Assembly: GCA_033439265.1 (NCBI GenBank)
Contig: JAVTVX010000035.1
Coordinates: forward strand, 10,256,001 to 10,320,000
DNA: 64,000 nt
Direction: 5' to 3'
Origin: Dillenia suffruticosa
Taxonomy: Eukaryota; Streptophyta; Magnoliopsida; Dilleniales; Dilleniaceae
Shown: in pieces, positions 44,061 to 56,150 of the stretch
How positions within the stretch are numbered: the first letter of the stretch is position 1
Layout: every line of letters begins with the position of its first letter
The notes under the pieces: generated by a model
Databases searched by the model: none
Told to the model about the DNA's origin: nothing
What the model saw: only the letters and a program-made list of their open reading frames with translations
Position numbers and translations under genes: made by a program

Positions 44061-45060
44061 AGTAGTGATAAGTGTGTCTCCAAATATTAGGTCGACCGTT
44101 TCCCACGAATGACCACCTCAAGTGTTGTGAGAGTATGTTGAGATGAGATTTATTTACGCTCTTGATTGGTGAGCTGCAAAATAGTGCTATTGAAATCAAG
44201 ATGAGTGTAATCCTACAAAAGTTCCCTTATTATAAGTCAAGATAAGGGCTGAATGATAATCCAAACATGATATCCCTCAATCATGTAATTTTGGATAAAA
44301 GCCGGATGCGAGATTTTAATGACACTTTGGATAGCGAGCTATTGAGATCTCAGGCTATAGAATAAAAGACATACATTCTTGTATAAGAAGTACTAAGAGT
44401 TTTCCACCATAAATTTTGTTTCATACCACATGTGCTATAGATGACCAAAGAAGGAAAGTGAGTTTTATTTTATGAAAATCTCTATCTCCTCACTTGAATA
44501 AGTTCCTTCAATGGTGTCCTATGCGACAAGGTGATAAAATAAATGTTTACTACTTTGGCATGCTCCCATGTTTGATTTGATCTTTTAGACATGCTAGGAC
44601 ATAGTTTATTTATCATTGAGTGACATAGGCAAAGGGAAGACAATTTTGATTATACCCTCTATATGTATTCACCGGTCGACCAAGTATATTTTCTTTTGCG
44701 AGTTAACATAATTGTGAATATATAGTGAAAAGTTGGTATCAATTACGACTTTTGAGAGATTGGGTAGACTTTGATGGTATAAAAAAAATGAGTTTGGGGC
44801 ACAACTAGATACAAAAATGTTATGCACTTTCTTTTGGGTTGTATCCACTATGTTATTCCTAACAGGTGCATAGTTTAGGTTTCCAAGCGCAGGTTGCACA
44901 ACCCATTTTCTTGTATAAAAGCGATAATTTCCCAGAATTGAATCTCAAGAAAGTTTAGATGGGTTCGTCCCATCATATGCAAGTTGGAGATATTGGAAGT
45001 CTACATGCTTTTGTGGGTGTGCAGCTGAGAGGAGGCAAGAAGGAATGAGATAAAGTAAGA
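44061..45060 (+). other. Unassigned region downstream of the copia relic
   Basis: No frame gives a recognisable protein. Part may be the 3' end and LTR of the copia relic (it follows the RNase H region in the right orientation), but I find no second copy in the window to prove an LTR. The short minus-strand ORFs 43862-44083 and 44669-44899 look like chance. Confidence 0.4.
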
Positions 45061-45069
45061 AACAAAGGG

Positions 45070-45096
45070 GGGAAGAGAGAGAGGGAGAGAGAGAGA
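45070..45096. repeat. (AG)n-rich microsatellite
   Basis: GGGAAGAGAGAGAGGGAGAG and neighbouring AG repeats. Confidence 0.6.
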
Positions 45097-45098
45097 AC

Positions 45099-45446
45099 TC
45101 AAGCTTGAAACAGAGTTTGTGAGTCTTTGTTTTTCACACATGGAAACGATCCTCCGTGTTCTTCTGCCAAAGATCTCTGCAAGAAAATTATCAATGGACT
45201 TGGGTTGTGGAATTGACTGTGGTTTCCATTTTGTGATCCACGCTGACCAAGAGCACGTGATTCAATCATTTGATCCGAATTCTGCTGCCTCATTGTGAAT
45301 GTCGGACAAAAGGCAATTATTTTATTGAATTTCTTTCCTAATGTTGTCATTTCCTTCAGTCTTGTATACCTCTTTTCGAAGCAATGATTTAGGTTTTTAC
45401 AGAGATCATGTGCATGAGAATTTGAAGAGGGATTAGAATGCAACAC
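45099..45446 (-). other. Unrecognised 115-codon ORF
   Basis: Contains LCKNLNHCFEKRYTRLKEMT and QQNSDQMIESRALGQRG. Composition looks more like ordinary coding sequence than the surrounding DNA, and a TATA-poor, GA-rich stretch lies at its C-terminal side. I know no family for it, and length alone in 64 kb is weak evidence. It could be an exon of a decayed gene on the minus strand or chance. Confidence 0.2.
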
Positions 45447-46403
45447 TTCATTAGGCTTTTCTTTTAATCTTTGATATCTTTTTTGACTTTTAAAATTTTT
45501 TATCCTTTGAGACTAATATATATTCTTTTCTCCATTAATAAAATTTCCATTTCTATCAGAAAAATAAAACAATAAGGCACATGTGGAGGAAGAATTAATC
45601 AACATTTGTATACTACTCTAATGTAAAGGCATTATAGCTTATAACGCCACACACAAAATACTAACAAGCATCAATAAGCTTTAGTGGCAAGTCTGTCAAA
45701 ATTACTTCTTATAATATGTATTCCACATTCCTTATACTATATTTTCCACACTATTTCCTTGATATACGTCATTGACTAAAATGTAGTAAATTTTTCTGTT
45801 GAAGTTTTTCATCTTTTGTTGCAAGTGCTGTAACTGGAAATGTTTAAACATCTCTTAGCAGTTAGAAGGTGCCCAGTAGCCTAAATTTTCATTCGTCATT
45901 CAATTATTTAAAAAAGAGAAAAAAAATTTGCAGATTGGTCAAAAAAGCAGTTTGTTGGATTAACAAAATAATATTAGTCACCCCAAAATCAAAGACAATT
46001 GGAGACAAGGAAGAACCAGGCAAAGCCGCTACCCCCTTTCATTGATCACTTAAGACATACAGTCTCTACATTCCAAGACACAAGAACTTATGATTTCCTA
46101 GAAAATAACGTTTGACCTAGCCTGGTCCACCTGTCCTGAAACCCCCAGATCAAACTTCATAGCAGTCAACGTTGCAGAACTTATGCAAACAAATTTCTGT
46201 TTTGTCTCCTTCCCTCTTCCCCCAACAGCAAAGGAAAATATAAAGGCTCGTCCATGAGTAGGTGGGAGGATGTGTGTGTCTCTCTGTTTATACACTTCAA
46301 TAAGAATCTCAATGTTTCATGGTAATAGAACTCATGGGCTAGTTACACCAAGTAAAATAGAAAAGGGAGAACAGAAAGAGTAGAGAGGAATACAGGCAAG
46401 AGG
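45447..46403. other. Non-repetitive intergenic stretch
   Basis: No similarity to the array, LTRs or CACTA elements. The minus-strand ORF 46098-46295 has no recognisable motif. With 46404-47698 it is the least repetitive part of the window. Confidence 0.4.
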
Positions 46404-46778
46404 ATGCCCCTCGGAGCAGCTCATAAGATGCTCCAGTGTATCTTTGATGGAAGCGTATCAAGATATGACATGGAAATTGATCGGAGACCCTATCACCGTT
46501 TCTGCAATTGTGCCTTGCATAAGTCAAAAGAAACTAGCATGAACACTTGTTTTCAACATAAGAATGTTTCATTACCGAAGAAGTCATTGAATGTGTGTTC
46601 CTTGTCAATAACAGCTTCAAGATTCTCTTCTCAATCCTCACTTCTCAACGGTTTATCAATCATATATGCAGAAGACACAAGGGATGATGTAAACAAGATG
46701 ATGAGTTTCCAGAGCACTTCTGCTAAGAAAATTCACCAATATTTCTATATTTTTCTTGTCTGTCCCTTGCTACCCTAG
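46404..46778 (+). CDS. Possible small serine-rich-like protein or fragment
   Basis: The 124-codon ORF opens MPLGAAHKMLQCIFDGSVSR, then YDMEIDRRPYHRFCNCALHK. The stretch EI(D/E)RRPYHRxCxCALHK resembles a motif I associate with a family of small plant proteins annotated as serine-rich protein-related, which also have Ser-rich C-terminal parts (here VCSLSITASRFSSQSSLLNG). After about residue 90 the sequence (IHQYFYIFLVCPLLP) looks unlike that family, so the gene may be truncated or disrupted at its 3' end. No introns or flanking exons are evident. The identification rests on one motif recalled from memory. Confidence 0.4.
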   Translation: MPLGAAHKMLQCIFDGSVSRYDMEIDRRPYHRFCNCALHKSKETSMNTCFQHKNVSLPKKSLNVCSLSITASRFSSQSSLLNGLSIIYAEDTRDDVNKMMSFQSTSAKKIHQYFYIFLVCPLLP

Positions 46779-47698
46779 CCCAAGAGAGGGGCAGCGGCTT
46801 TGCCTGCTTCCAAAATGTCAACTAGAAAAGCTGATTATTGTTCCTGGTTCTTCCAGAAAGAATTATTAGTCACCCAGAACAGAAAGGCTGAGGATGATTA
46901 TGGAAATTTTCAAGGACTCCCAAAAGATTTCTTTGTATAAAATTAAACATGGCATCAGAAACCCTGATCCACCATCAACCACCGCATGCCCTCCACCTAT
47001 TCTTTAATGGAAATGAAGAAGCATCATTGAAGAGAAAGGAAAAACACGGCACACACATACACACATATAAATCCACTTGCAAATTGAAAGAAGAATACAC
47101 GTGAACTCGTTAAAGTTTATCACAACAAAAATAAATCACCCACACCTCCCAAGCACATCCATTGCTCATCAGAAGTATTAAAGAAGTTCCATCTCATTCA
47201 GCTTCACCAAATGGCTTCTAAAGAGTTCACAACCATTTTCTGAATCTAAGTCCTTGTAGTCCAACAGAAGTTCATTTCAATCTAGCGCATCTCCTGTTTG
47301 CAAACCTCTCAACACCTATCTTGTCAAAACCAGGAAAAACCACATTTGTATTTGTCCAAGCATGTTTGCTTGTTTCTACTCCATTATGAGGATCCATCTC
47401 TAATTTTTGGGCCCGACTACTACTTTAAACGTAAACATGGATCTAAATATTGGCCTACACACATCATGTCTTTTGTTATATAACAATACACTGGCATGAC
47501 AGTCATGGCAATGTACAAAGCAATGTCTGTTACACTGCAACAAACTGTTACAACCATAACAAAGCTGTTATCAGAAACTGGAAATGAAAACCTCCTAGAA
47601 AAGGATTAGCAATATATCGTGCTAAAGGCAAGAAGAAGATATGACCTTTGGCATAATTTTTTTTTTTTCAAATTTCAAAGCTATGCAGGCATAATAAC
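46779..47698. other. Non-repetitive flank, no gene recognised
   Basis: Mixed-composition DNA with short ORFs only (for example 47298-47483). It contains no transposon signature and ends where the copia LTR begins. Confidence 0.4.
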
Positions 47699-47891
47699 TG
47701 TTGGATTTTTAGGATTTTCATACACAGTGGAAGTATACAATAATTTTTGGAAAAATAAAAAGGATCGGGTATAGGGTATCTCAATATGTAGAATCTTCAA
47801 AATTAACCGAACGGCATGTCTCTCGATCGGATCTCACGGCCAGAAGGGTGATCACGAAATTAGTTGAATCACCACCATAGTGTCACAACGC

Positions 47892-47896
47892 CACAA
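47892..47896. repeat. Left target-site duplication of solo LTR 2
   Basis: CACAA, repeated at 50972-50976. Confidence 0.85.
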
Positions 47897-47914
47897 TGTA
47901 ACACCAAGCCTAAC

Positions 47915-47946
<32 letters not shown>

Positions 47947-48011
47947 AGGGAGAGCCAAAACGCAGCGTTTTGGCCCTCCCCCCAATTGAATTAGGGCTAA
48001 AGCCCTAATTC

Positions 48012-48013
<2 letters not shown>

Positions 48014-48064
<51 letters not shown>
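48014..48064. repeat. (CT)n microsatellite in solo LTR 2
   Basis: Uninterrupted TC repeats of about 50 bp. A (TTC)n tract follows at about 48136-48187. Confidence 0.9.
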
Positions 48065-48068
<4 letters not shown>

Positions 48069-48446
48069 TCTCCGCCGACCCTTCGCCTCCCTCCCCCACC
48101 GCGGCGCTGGTCTTCACCGCAAGCTCCGCCGGCATCTTCTTCTTCTTCTCCTTCTCCTTCTTCTTCTTCTTCTTCTTCTTCTTCTTCTGCTTTTTTCTTC
48201 TTTCTCCCGCAGCTCATTTCCCTCTCTACCTCACTCTGTCTTCTCTCCCTCTCGCGATCTTCCACGATCGCTCTCTCTCCGCCTCGCCGCACACTGCCGC
48301 GAGCCGCGATCGAGCCACCGAGTGTGCAGCAGCACAGCGCATAGGCGTGCATCAGTGCACGGGCGTGCACCAGCGCGCATCAGCGCACTAGCGCGCGAGC
48401 AGGACCCAGCCGCAGCGCGAGCCCAGGCCGCGAGCAGGACTGAGTC

Positions 48447-48535
48447 CGCGAGCGCGAGCCCAGGCCGCGAGCGCGAGCCCAGGCCGCGAGCGCGAGCCCA
48501 GGCCGCGAGCGAGAGCCCAGGCCGCGAGCGCGCGG
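48447..48535. repeat. 19-bp GC-rich tandem repeat
   Basis: The unit CCGCGAGCGCGAGCCCAGG recurs about four to five times, with one copy altered (GCGAGAGC). Looser versions extend to about 48700. Confidence 0.8.
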
Positions 48536-49671
48536 CCCAGCGCACGAGTGTGCACGGGCGCGCGGCCCAGCGTGCAGCAGCGCAGGGGCGCGCGGCCAAG
48601 CTCACGGGCTCGCGGCCCAGCGCACGAGCGCGAGCAGAGCGCGCGAGCAGAGCGCTCAAGGGCGCGCAGCAGCGCGCGAGCGCGCACGAGCCAGCGCAGC
48701 ACACGGGCGAGCACCAGCCCGCGAGCCACTGTCGGCCCGCAGGCCCGCCAACCTGCAGGCCCATTAGCCGCAGGCCCATCAGCAGCAAGCCCACGGGCCC
48801 ACCAGGCCCGACAGCCCGTCCAAGCCCGCAGGTCCAGTACGGCCCGCGGCCCAGTTCAACCCATCGGTCCGCCAGCCCGCCGGCCCGCTACCCCGTAGCA
48901 CGCAGACCAGCGAGCCCGCTAGCTGTGGCCCACGAGCCCGCGACGGCCCGTGACGGCCCGTGACGGTCCGTGAGTTCGTGACAGCCCACGAATCTCCACG
49001 CAGGTAAATGACATAGGGTTTTGTTTCGGATCTATGTGTTTAGATCTAACAAATGAACCTTGTTTTGATAGTAAACCCTACAGACTTTGGAGTGACCGAA
49101 GCGACTTTCGGACGAGACTCGGCGCTTCGAGAAAACCCTAGGTGAGGAGATTTCGACTCTAATTGATAAATTGGACGAATCTAGGATTGAATTTAAGATG
49201 AAAGGTTTTGTATATGTTTAGAGTATAAGTGGAATGCATATAGAATACAAACTATGAAATGATTATCTATGAATTGAAGGTTAAGTATAGAATGTTACAG
49301 AAATTTGATAATCTGATTTAGGTTGATCTTTTGGAGACTCGAGCGGTCAGATCCGATTTGGCTTGTCAGTAGGGAGTGACTTCCCTCCCGTAGAACTGTG
49401 AGTGGGACTTTGACATTCGCTATTGATTGAAAACCATGTTTCAAAAATATCTTTTAAATGACATGTTTCTGCAAAATGTATGATTATTATGACTTTCCAA
49501 TATTTGATGAAATGTTTTGTGACCTTTGGAGTGTCTTAACTGCTGACCTTATTGATATGCATCCATGAGTTTTGATAAACGTATATTGTGCCACATTTTC
49601 GACATATTGATATGTTTTAAATGCTTTCACTGCATTGGCACATGGTTTTAAATGGATTTACTTACACATTT

Positions 49672-49851
49672 GGGCTGTATGCCCGGCCGACTTTATGATA
49701 TTATGTTTTGGGCTGTATGCCCAGCCGACTTTATGATATTATGTTTTGGGCTGTATGCCCGGCCGACGTTATGATATTATGCATGGGGCTATATGCCCGG
49801 CCGACTGGTGATGGGATGCATGGGGCTACGTGCCCGGCCGATTTGATATTG
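49672..49851. repeat. 38-bp tandem repeat, five copies
   Basis: Starts at 49672, 49710, 49748, 49786 and 49823, each beginning GGGCT(G/A)TATGCCC(G/A)GCC and mostly followed by GACTTTATGATATTATG. Solo LTR 1 has a single related block at about 32015-32085, so the expansion is specific to this copy or its sub-family. Confidence 0.85.
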
Positions 49852-51786
49852 TGATCCATAGCTACGAAGGACATCTGGTAGAGGCACCCCTTGTGTCCGG
49901 ATACGCTTCGGCCGGAGGTATCCGCCAGATTGTCGTGTGTATGGGTGTCCCAGGTTGACCCTCATCGGAGAGGACGTTGAGTACGGCTCCGTCTAGCACC
50001 AGGCGGGGGCACCAAACACGGCCGACTAGTTATATGTACACTATATACTTTTTACAGGCTAGTTGGGGTAGTCTGTGGCCAACATTGGGGCAGAGAACCA
50101 TTCTTTAATACTTGCATTTGGAAAAACCCCCAATGCGCCGTTCTTGGTCGAGGTAGACCATTGCCGGGAATATTTCATTGGCCGGTTCTTCATGACATTG
50201 ATGTAAAATTTTGGGATGCATATCTTGCTTTCTGATGTGTGCGTATTATATATGATTTTGAAATAACATGATCGGTTTGCACACTGTGGATATTTTCTTA
50301 TCTTATGCTTTGACACTCCAAATTCACCTCGATATTGATAGCATGATGTCAATCCCCTCACTTACTGAGTATCCTCCCATAGATACTCATCCCTCACTTT
50401 CTTTCCCACAGGATTAGTGTTGGATCGAGGAGATACCACTGGGATTGGGTATGGATATTTTCCATCTCTTCCGCTATGATGATTGGTGATATTATTATGT
50501 ATTGGAGGTTTTAGATTGACCAATGTATTTATATAAATTTTCTGGGATGACTGTATAAATTATGGACTTTATTTCGCGAAACTCGCGTGTTGATTATTTC
50601 GTTGCATTGAGGCATTTGTAAATATTTAAAAATAACTTGGGAATTTATTTTATATATGCGTAGAATTTAAGTCCGCTCGGTGTGGCGGCTGCTCATGCTC
50701 TAGTTGGGCATGACAGTAGAGGTCTGTTGCTAGGACTGTTAGAAACTTTATAGCCTTGCGTTGTTCTGGATGTTGGCTGTGGATATTGTTGATTTTGGAG
50801 AGGCCGGGATGGCCAATTGTTTATTTGTACTGGATGAATGTCATATACAGGTGAAATTGTACATGGGAAACCTCCGATTTATGGGGAGGTTCTGCCCGAT
50901 TTTCTGTAAAAATCCAGCCGGCATCCAGGGACAACGGGCGGCTGTTCACGATCCCGGTTCGGGGCGTGACACACAACCCTCAGTCCGGTGACTTTAACGA
51001 TGGGAGAAATTTTCCTTCACAAAGATTTCTCGTTCCCTCATTTTTATTCTCTCTCTCAAGAGAGATGTGCATCACTCAAAAGCCATAGCCATTTTTCTTG
51101 GCCATTGTGCTCTCAGAGATGCTCGGAAAATGTAACCTCTCTATATCATTAAGAGAGGGGGTCATTATGGGAGTTATGGAAGTTATCCAATACCTTTCTA
51201 AAATGCTCCACGATGGGCATTATCAAACCAATATCTTCCACTTGCACACGAGGGCATTTTACGTCTGTCACAAAATCACAACTCATGCGATTTTTCTCAT
51301 CACCCTACTGGATTTTCATATAGGATTTGGTATTGTGCGACTGATGAGTACACCTGCAAACAAAGACCTCTCGATATACTTGTTAGAATGATCGAGAAGC
51401 CATCATTAGTACTAAAAAATAACTCGCTGCACCCTAAATCCAAAACTAATTACATCCATCGAGCTACTTTCCTCACTAAATGTAATCCCCAATAATTGCT
51501 CGACTATATATCCACTATTATGCTTACATCCCAACATGGACAGACATAATAGGCTAGCCGGTAAATACAACAAATGATATAATGTCAATTAATCTTCCTT
51601 TTCCCAAACTTGAATCTATCAGTCTCGATTTATCTTCCAGGCCATCGATAAACAGACTAAAATAGCAACACTGTGCTAAAATTTCTAAAAACAGCCGAAA
51701 GTGATAAAAGTACAAGAGATCACACACAGTGGATCTCGGGTTCGCATAGTGTAAACAGGGATCTAAATCATGTCATGTCTCAAACA

Positions 51787-51800
51787 ATGCTCCCACTATC
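51787..51800 (-). other. Copia polypurine tract
   Basis: On the minus strand GATAGTGGGAGCAT immediately precedes the LTR start TGTTTGAG. AGTGGGAGAT before TGTTG is the usual arrangement in plant copia elements, and the T here is a slight variant. Confidence 0.65.
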
Positions 51801-52379
51801 CCTAGTCATAATACCGCACACGGTATGAAACGCGTGCCATAGTGTTATTCCCCATCTCTCAAGGGCATATGTTAGATTTCTCTTAACACTGTGCAGGTAT
51901 GGGACTAAGTCTACAAATAAGACTTTACCCAGAGATCTCAGAGAGAGTAACTCAGAGACTATATCACTAGTCGCAAGTGATATCTGAGAGCTCAAATCTG
52001 GTTACTTAAAGGCAACATGGATGTGGGTACGTCCATGTCGGTCATATCGCATATGATCTCATCCTGAACACGTATCAGGGCGACTTATGTTTTAGTAGGG
52101 CCACACTCAGAGCCTTTTACAACTAGAAATCGTCTCATCTCCGCTCACTCAGAGCTGGATGTGGTTACTCATGTGAAAGAGTCGACCACGCCTACCTGAC
52201 ATATCATTTATCACAATAAATCATAAAATATATGACAATAAAATAGTACAATAAATTAAACTCATGACTCATCATGTACACATGTCATATATATACATAT
52301 AAAACACAATAAGTATCAGTACAACAATAAGAAATGTAAAAAATATACATAAATCCAATGATTCCTATATCTCATACAG
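51801..52379 (-). other. Copia 3' untranslated region between RNase H and purine tract
   Basis: Downstream of the RNase H reading on the minus strand, with no further coding match. It is A/T-rich around 52200-52330. Confidence 0.45.
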
Positions 52380-52790
52380 GAACCCCTCGTAATAGGTTTA
52401 GTAAAGGGATCAGCCACCATACTATATACAAGTGCACTTATTTTTCACTTCACCCTTCTCGACAATATCTCTCATAATGTGGCATTAGGTATCAATGTGT
52501 TTGGTCTTATTGTGATACTTAGGGTCTCAGGTGTGGTCAGTGGGGACCTGATTTTCTCAATAAATCATCACTGTCCTCTCATTATCTATCACAATCCCTA
52601 GATCATCCAAAAATCTCTGAAACCAAACACTCTCTTGAACTGCTACTGAGTATCCCATAAGCTCAGCCTCTATCGTAGATAGAGATGTACAGGTCTCTCA
52701 CGAAACTTATCGATTTGTGTCTATCCAGATCACCATCTTATTCGGCATCTGAATACCCAATGAGACGTAAATCACCTCCTCCGTTGCACA
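52380..52790 (-). pseudogene. pol: Copia RNase H domain
   Basis: Minus-strand reading gives LIGYSDAE, stop, DGDLD (family YSDADWAGDxD), then STIEAELMGYSVAVQESVWF, QRFLDDLGIVIDNERTVMIY and ADPFTKPI. The Asp and Glu of the active site are partly kept (SDA, IEAEL), but in-frame stops show loss of function. Confidence 0.85.
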
Positions 52791-53080
52791 AGGAGAGGTC
52801 CGTAGTTCTCTCGAGATTTATCTCTGAATCCTTTTCACTATTTTTCAGTGATTCCTTCTCACTATTCTTTAGTGATTCCTTTTAGAATTTGATTGATATT
52901 TAATCAACAAACTTACTGCAAAGCAAACATCTGGTCATGTACGCAACATTACGTACATTACACTACTCACTGCACTGGTACAAGGGATTCTACTCATCTC
53001 CCTTGTCCTTTCCTGAGTCATAGGGCATATGTCAAGAATTAGGCTTTAACCTTTTAACGATAAGAATATCTATAGGATTG

Positions 53081-53610
53081 TTATCTTTCTTCTAGAAACA
53101 CTTGACAACTTCCTTGATGTTGGACTCCACTGAAAGAGCTAACACCTGTCTCGAGTGATCCCTCTGGATCTCGATTTCGAGGAAGAACTGAGCCTCTGTT
53201 GTTCCCGATCAATAAAATGTCATTTACACATAAGGATATGATCACAATAGAATCATAAGAACGTATAAAGTATATGCAATGATCCTCCTCGATCACCAAG
53301 AAACCGTGAGATATGACATTCTCGTGAAATCTCAAGCGCCACTGCCTGGATTGATGATTAAGCTCGTATGTCGACTTTCGAAATCAACAGACCTTTATCA
53401 TCCTGATCTACAGAAATGAAGCCAGATAGTTGTTCCTTATAGATCTTCTTATCTAAACTCCCACTCATGAAGGCAGTCTCTATGTCCATCTGGAGTCACT
53501 CCAGATCCATGTCTACGACAATTGCTAAAAGTAAATAGATCAAGGTAAACTCACCCTCAGTCTAATTGTAGCCCGAGATTATCAGACAAGCCTTATACCT
53601 CTCCACCGAT
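53081..53610 (-). pseudogene. pol: Copia reverse transcriptase domain
   Basis: Minus-strand blocks in order are QMDIETAFMSGSLDKKIYKE (first catalytic Asp kept), SRQWRLRFHENVISHGFLVI and EEDHCIYFI, then ISLCVNDILLIGNN, where the YVDD box reads CVND and the first Asp is lost. The longest open piece is 53081-53335. A stop and shifts separate the blocks. Confidence 0.88.
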
Positions 53611-54200
53611 CCATTGGTCTTTCTCTTGATTTTGAGAACCTACTTATTCCCAACGGCCTTACTACCTTCAGGTAAATTAACTAGATCCCAGATTCCGTTG
53701 AATCTGATCAACTCGTTCTCTTATCTATGGCCTTTGACCAATTGTCCTTTACAGAACCCTCAAGAGCCTTTAGGACCATTTAAGGTTCCTCATCCATCCT
53801 TAAAAGTCATAATTAGAGCCTCTCACTCAATCGGGAAACGACGGTTAAGTACACGTCCTCGATTACTCTTGCAAGGAGGGGAAATCTTTTCACCACAAGA
53901 TGCATCGCTTCCACTAAGACCAAGATCCTAATGGATTTTGAGGTCCTACCACTGGGATCAGCTAAACCATTAGGCTCACCCATCTTATATAAGGTAAAGT
54001 CCTAATCAATTTCACTTCTCATGGTGAAATCATTTTCAAGAAACTTGGTATCACGAGACTCAATCTCAGTGATAGTGTCATCCGTATGCTCATCCAGAAC
54101 ACATTCCCCTTGGAGCATTCTGAGTATCTCATAGAGATACAACTCTTTTCTCGCAAACCTAACTCGCCGTGTAGATGTGAGAAGCTATAAACATACCTGG
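53611..54200 (-). pseudogene. pol: Copia integrase-RT linker
   Basis: A broken minus-strand frame gives ESRDTKFLENDFTM near 54030-54070 and VRFARKELYLYEILRMLQGE-like wording near 54110-54170. It is positioned as the variable linker between integrase and RT. Confidence 0.6.
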
Positions 54201-54820
54201 CATAACTCTATAATCTCAAGTGGTTAAGGTCAGGCTGTCTCCCTGTCCAAAGCTCATATGAAGTTCTGACTGCGGACTTCGATAGAAGACGATTGAGGAC
54301 GTAGGCTGCAGCCAATAATGCATCTCCCCAATGGGAAACGAGCATGTTGGCATACGTCATCATCGACCCCACCGTCTTAAACAAAGTTCTATTCCTCTCT
54401 CAGCTACTCTACTCCATAAGTAATAGGAATAGTCAATTATCTCGTAATACCTTTCTCAAAACATAGCTCTTTAAATAAACAGACCCGCCCTCTATCGGTT
54501 CTGAGAATCTCAACTCTCAACTCTAACTGATTTTAAACCTCACCAATAAATCTCTTGAAGTATCACAATGCCTCAAACTTATGCGAAATCAGATAGACGT
54601 AACCGAAATGCGTGTAATTGTCTATGAACGTAATAAAATACCCAACTCCATTTCGGGTTCTCACGTTCATAAGGCGACAGGTGTCGGAGTGAGCCGACTA
54701 CAATAGAGTCCCAGCCCTTATTGCATTGTCGAATGGCTTTCTTGTAACTTTGTCATCTAGACAAAATTGATTAGCGGGCCCTACAGATTACTCACTGTTA
54801 ACCTGTTCATCCTCTCTCAT
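54201..54820 (-). pseudogene. pol: Copia integrase core
   Basis: Minus-strand blocks are VGYFITFIDNYTHFGYVYLI, SHKFEAL (first catalytic Asp region kept), VEILRTDRGR (second Asp kept), and SMMTYANMLVSHWGDALLAA, AYVLNR, SYELWTGRQPDL. These match copia integrase (FIDDxSRxxxVYxL, LRTDxGxE, SFWGxAxxTAxYxLNR, PYExW). Stops and shifts between blocks show decay. Confidence 0.88.
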
Positions 54821-56150
54821 GCTAGGAGGATAACAAGAAATACCATTAGAAGGATTTATTTCCAGTGCATATAGTCCCTCATGGACTATTCCAGAACCAA
54901 TCAAAGAACTGTAGTATTGAATGGAAACTATAAAATTTCCAAATTAACAGAGTATATCCCTGGCTTGAATCAACTTCCGTTGAATATTCGGAGTGTAAAT
55001 AACGTACAAAGTATGGCAACTTAGCAACTCCAACTTGCAAGTGCCATTATCTCTGCTGTCGACAAAACACTCCATGCCCTACGTAAATCCTCCTACTTAA
55101 GGACTCACTCGATGGAACTATATTTGTGCGCTCCTGTCTCGAGTTACGTGGTCTGTAGTTCCTGAGTTACAATCCACGAATGAGAGAAATCAGTGAGCAT
55201 CTCAAACCACGTAAAGAAAAAGGAGATAGTTTCTACTCGTCGTACTGACAAGCAAAATGACCAAGTCTACTACAGATGTAGCACTACACCTTGGTCTTAT
55301 CCATTTCCTTATTTTTGCGCTTTAATACTTTGTTGTCTGTTTTCTCAAATAGTTTCTTCTTACCTGAACTTCGAGTCGATTACTCATGGTTATTTCATTG
55401 CGGTCGGTGTTGCAGAAGTTCTTGCTCAACTCCATTACATAAGTATGACCTAAGTATGGCCTACTCACCTCCAGATGCTCCTATTCGAGCTCACTGTGTC
55501 TATTCACATTAGCAAAAGTACGTATACTTTCATCGAATGTGAAATAGATTTTTATGGTTACTCATGAATCAGGTAAAAACTAGATCGTATCCAGTACTTG
55601 AAAGCACATCCAAAATAGGCTCATTCACACTCCCAAACTCGGTGATCATACTCAACATTTTTATCAAATGTTGTATCATTGTATGATTAACCCTTTTCTT
55701 ATAAGTTATTAAACTTATAAATCAGAATCGTCGTCTTAGGATCTATAACAGCACCACAATGCTCTTTATAGGGCGAGCCAAACTAACAAAACCATAGGAT
55801 ATTGCTTATAAACCGGGATCACAACATCGTACATAATGTTCAGGGGGATTGCCTTAACTCGGCCATCCTTCCTCTTCCATGCACGTGATGTCTCCGAATC
55901 CTGTCTCTCTGAGGTGTGGTACCCTCCTCGGAGTCTACCATCTCATGCCTTAGAATTTCAATTAGATTTTGCTTCTCGGGGATAAACTAAATCTACTGAT
56001 GAAAAATCTCATAATTATCACCATTCAGCTTTATCCCCCCTTACAAATATCTAAAATGACAATTTTTGAATTAGTTTTAGAGACTTTTGTGACTTATCGA
56101 TACTTATTCTCACATTTTGTACACTCTACTAGTCATCAAGACCAAAATGA
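54821..56150 (-). pseudogene. gag: Copia gag and protease region
   Basis: On the minus strand, LNGDNYEIFHQ near 56000-56030 is the LxGxNYxxWxxxI entry of copia gag, and CYICSRLGHFACQY near 55245-55290 is a CCHC zinc knuckle whose last Cys is Tyr. The protease and pre-integrase stretch between 54821 and 55240 is present by position, but I could not identify its active-site motif. Confidence 0.7.

Larger units (their letters stand above)
47897..50971 (+). mobile_element. Solo gypsy-type LTR 2 (3075 bp)
   Basis: Starts TGTAACACC, ends GGGGCGTGACA, flanked by CACAA on both sides. It is homologous in its right half to solo LTR 1 (GAGGCACC(C/T)(C/A)TTGTGTCCGG, TACTCATCCCTCACTTTC, TTGCATTGAGGCAT, GTGGCGGCTGCT). 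The left third is unlike LTR 1: a poly-A run, (CT)n and (TTC)n tracts, and a GC-rich block with short tandem repeats. Long ORFs over 48231-48963 in several frames come from that composition and are not genes. Confidence 0.87.
47699..51786 (-). repeat. Copia 3' LTR, split by solo LTR 2
   Basis: Ends TGTTGGATTTTTAGG at 47699, matching the LTR stub TGTTGGATTTTTAGG at 57265, and reaches TCAAACA at 51786. That boundary is set by the adjoining purine tract. Without the nested 3075-bp LTR and its 5-bp duplication the copia LTR is about 1.0 kb. Confidence 0.7.

Noticed and set aside
43862..44083. Minus-strand ORFs over the copia relic (also 43581-43886)
   Set aside because: They are antisense to the plus-strand RT match, which is far better supported.
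48231..48963. Long overlapping ORFs on both strands (up to 213 codons)
   Set aside because: They lie in a GC-rich, short-repeat block of a solo LTR. Several frames are open at once and encode Ala/Arg/Pro repeats, so this is a composition effect.
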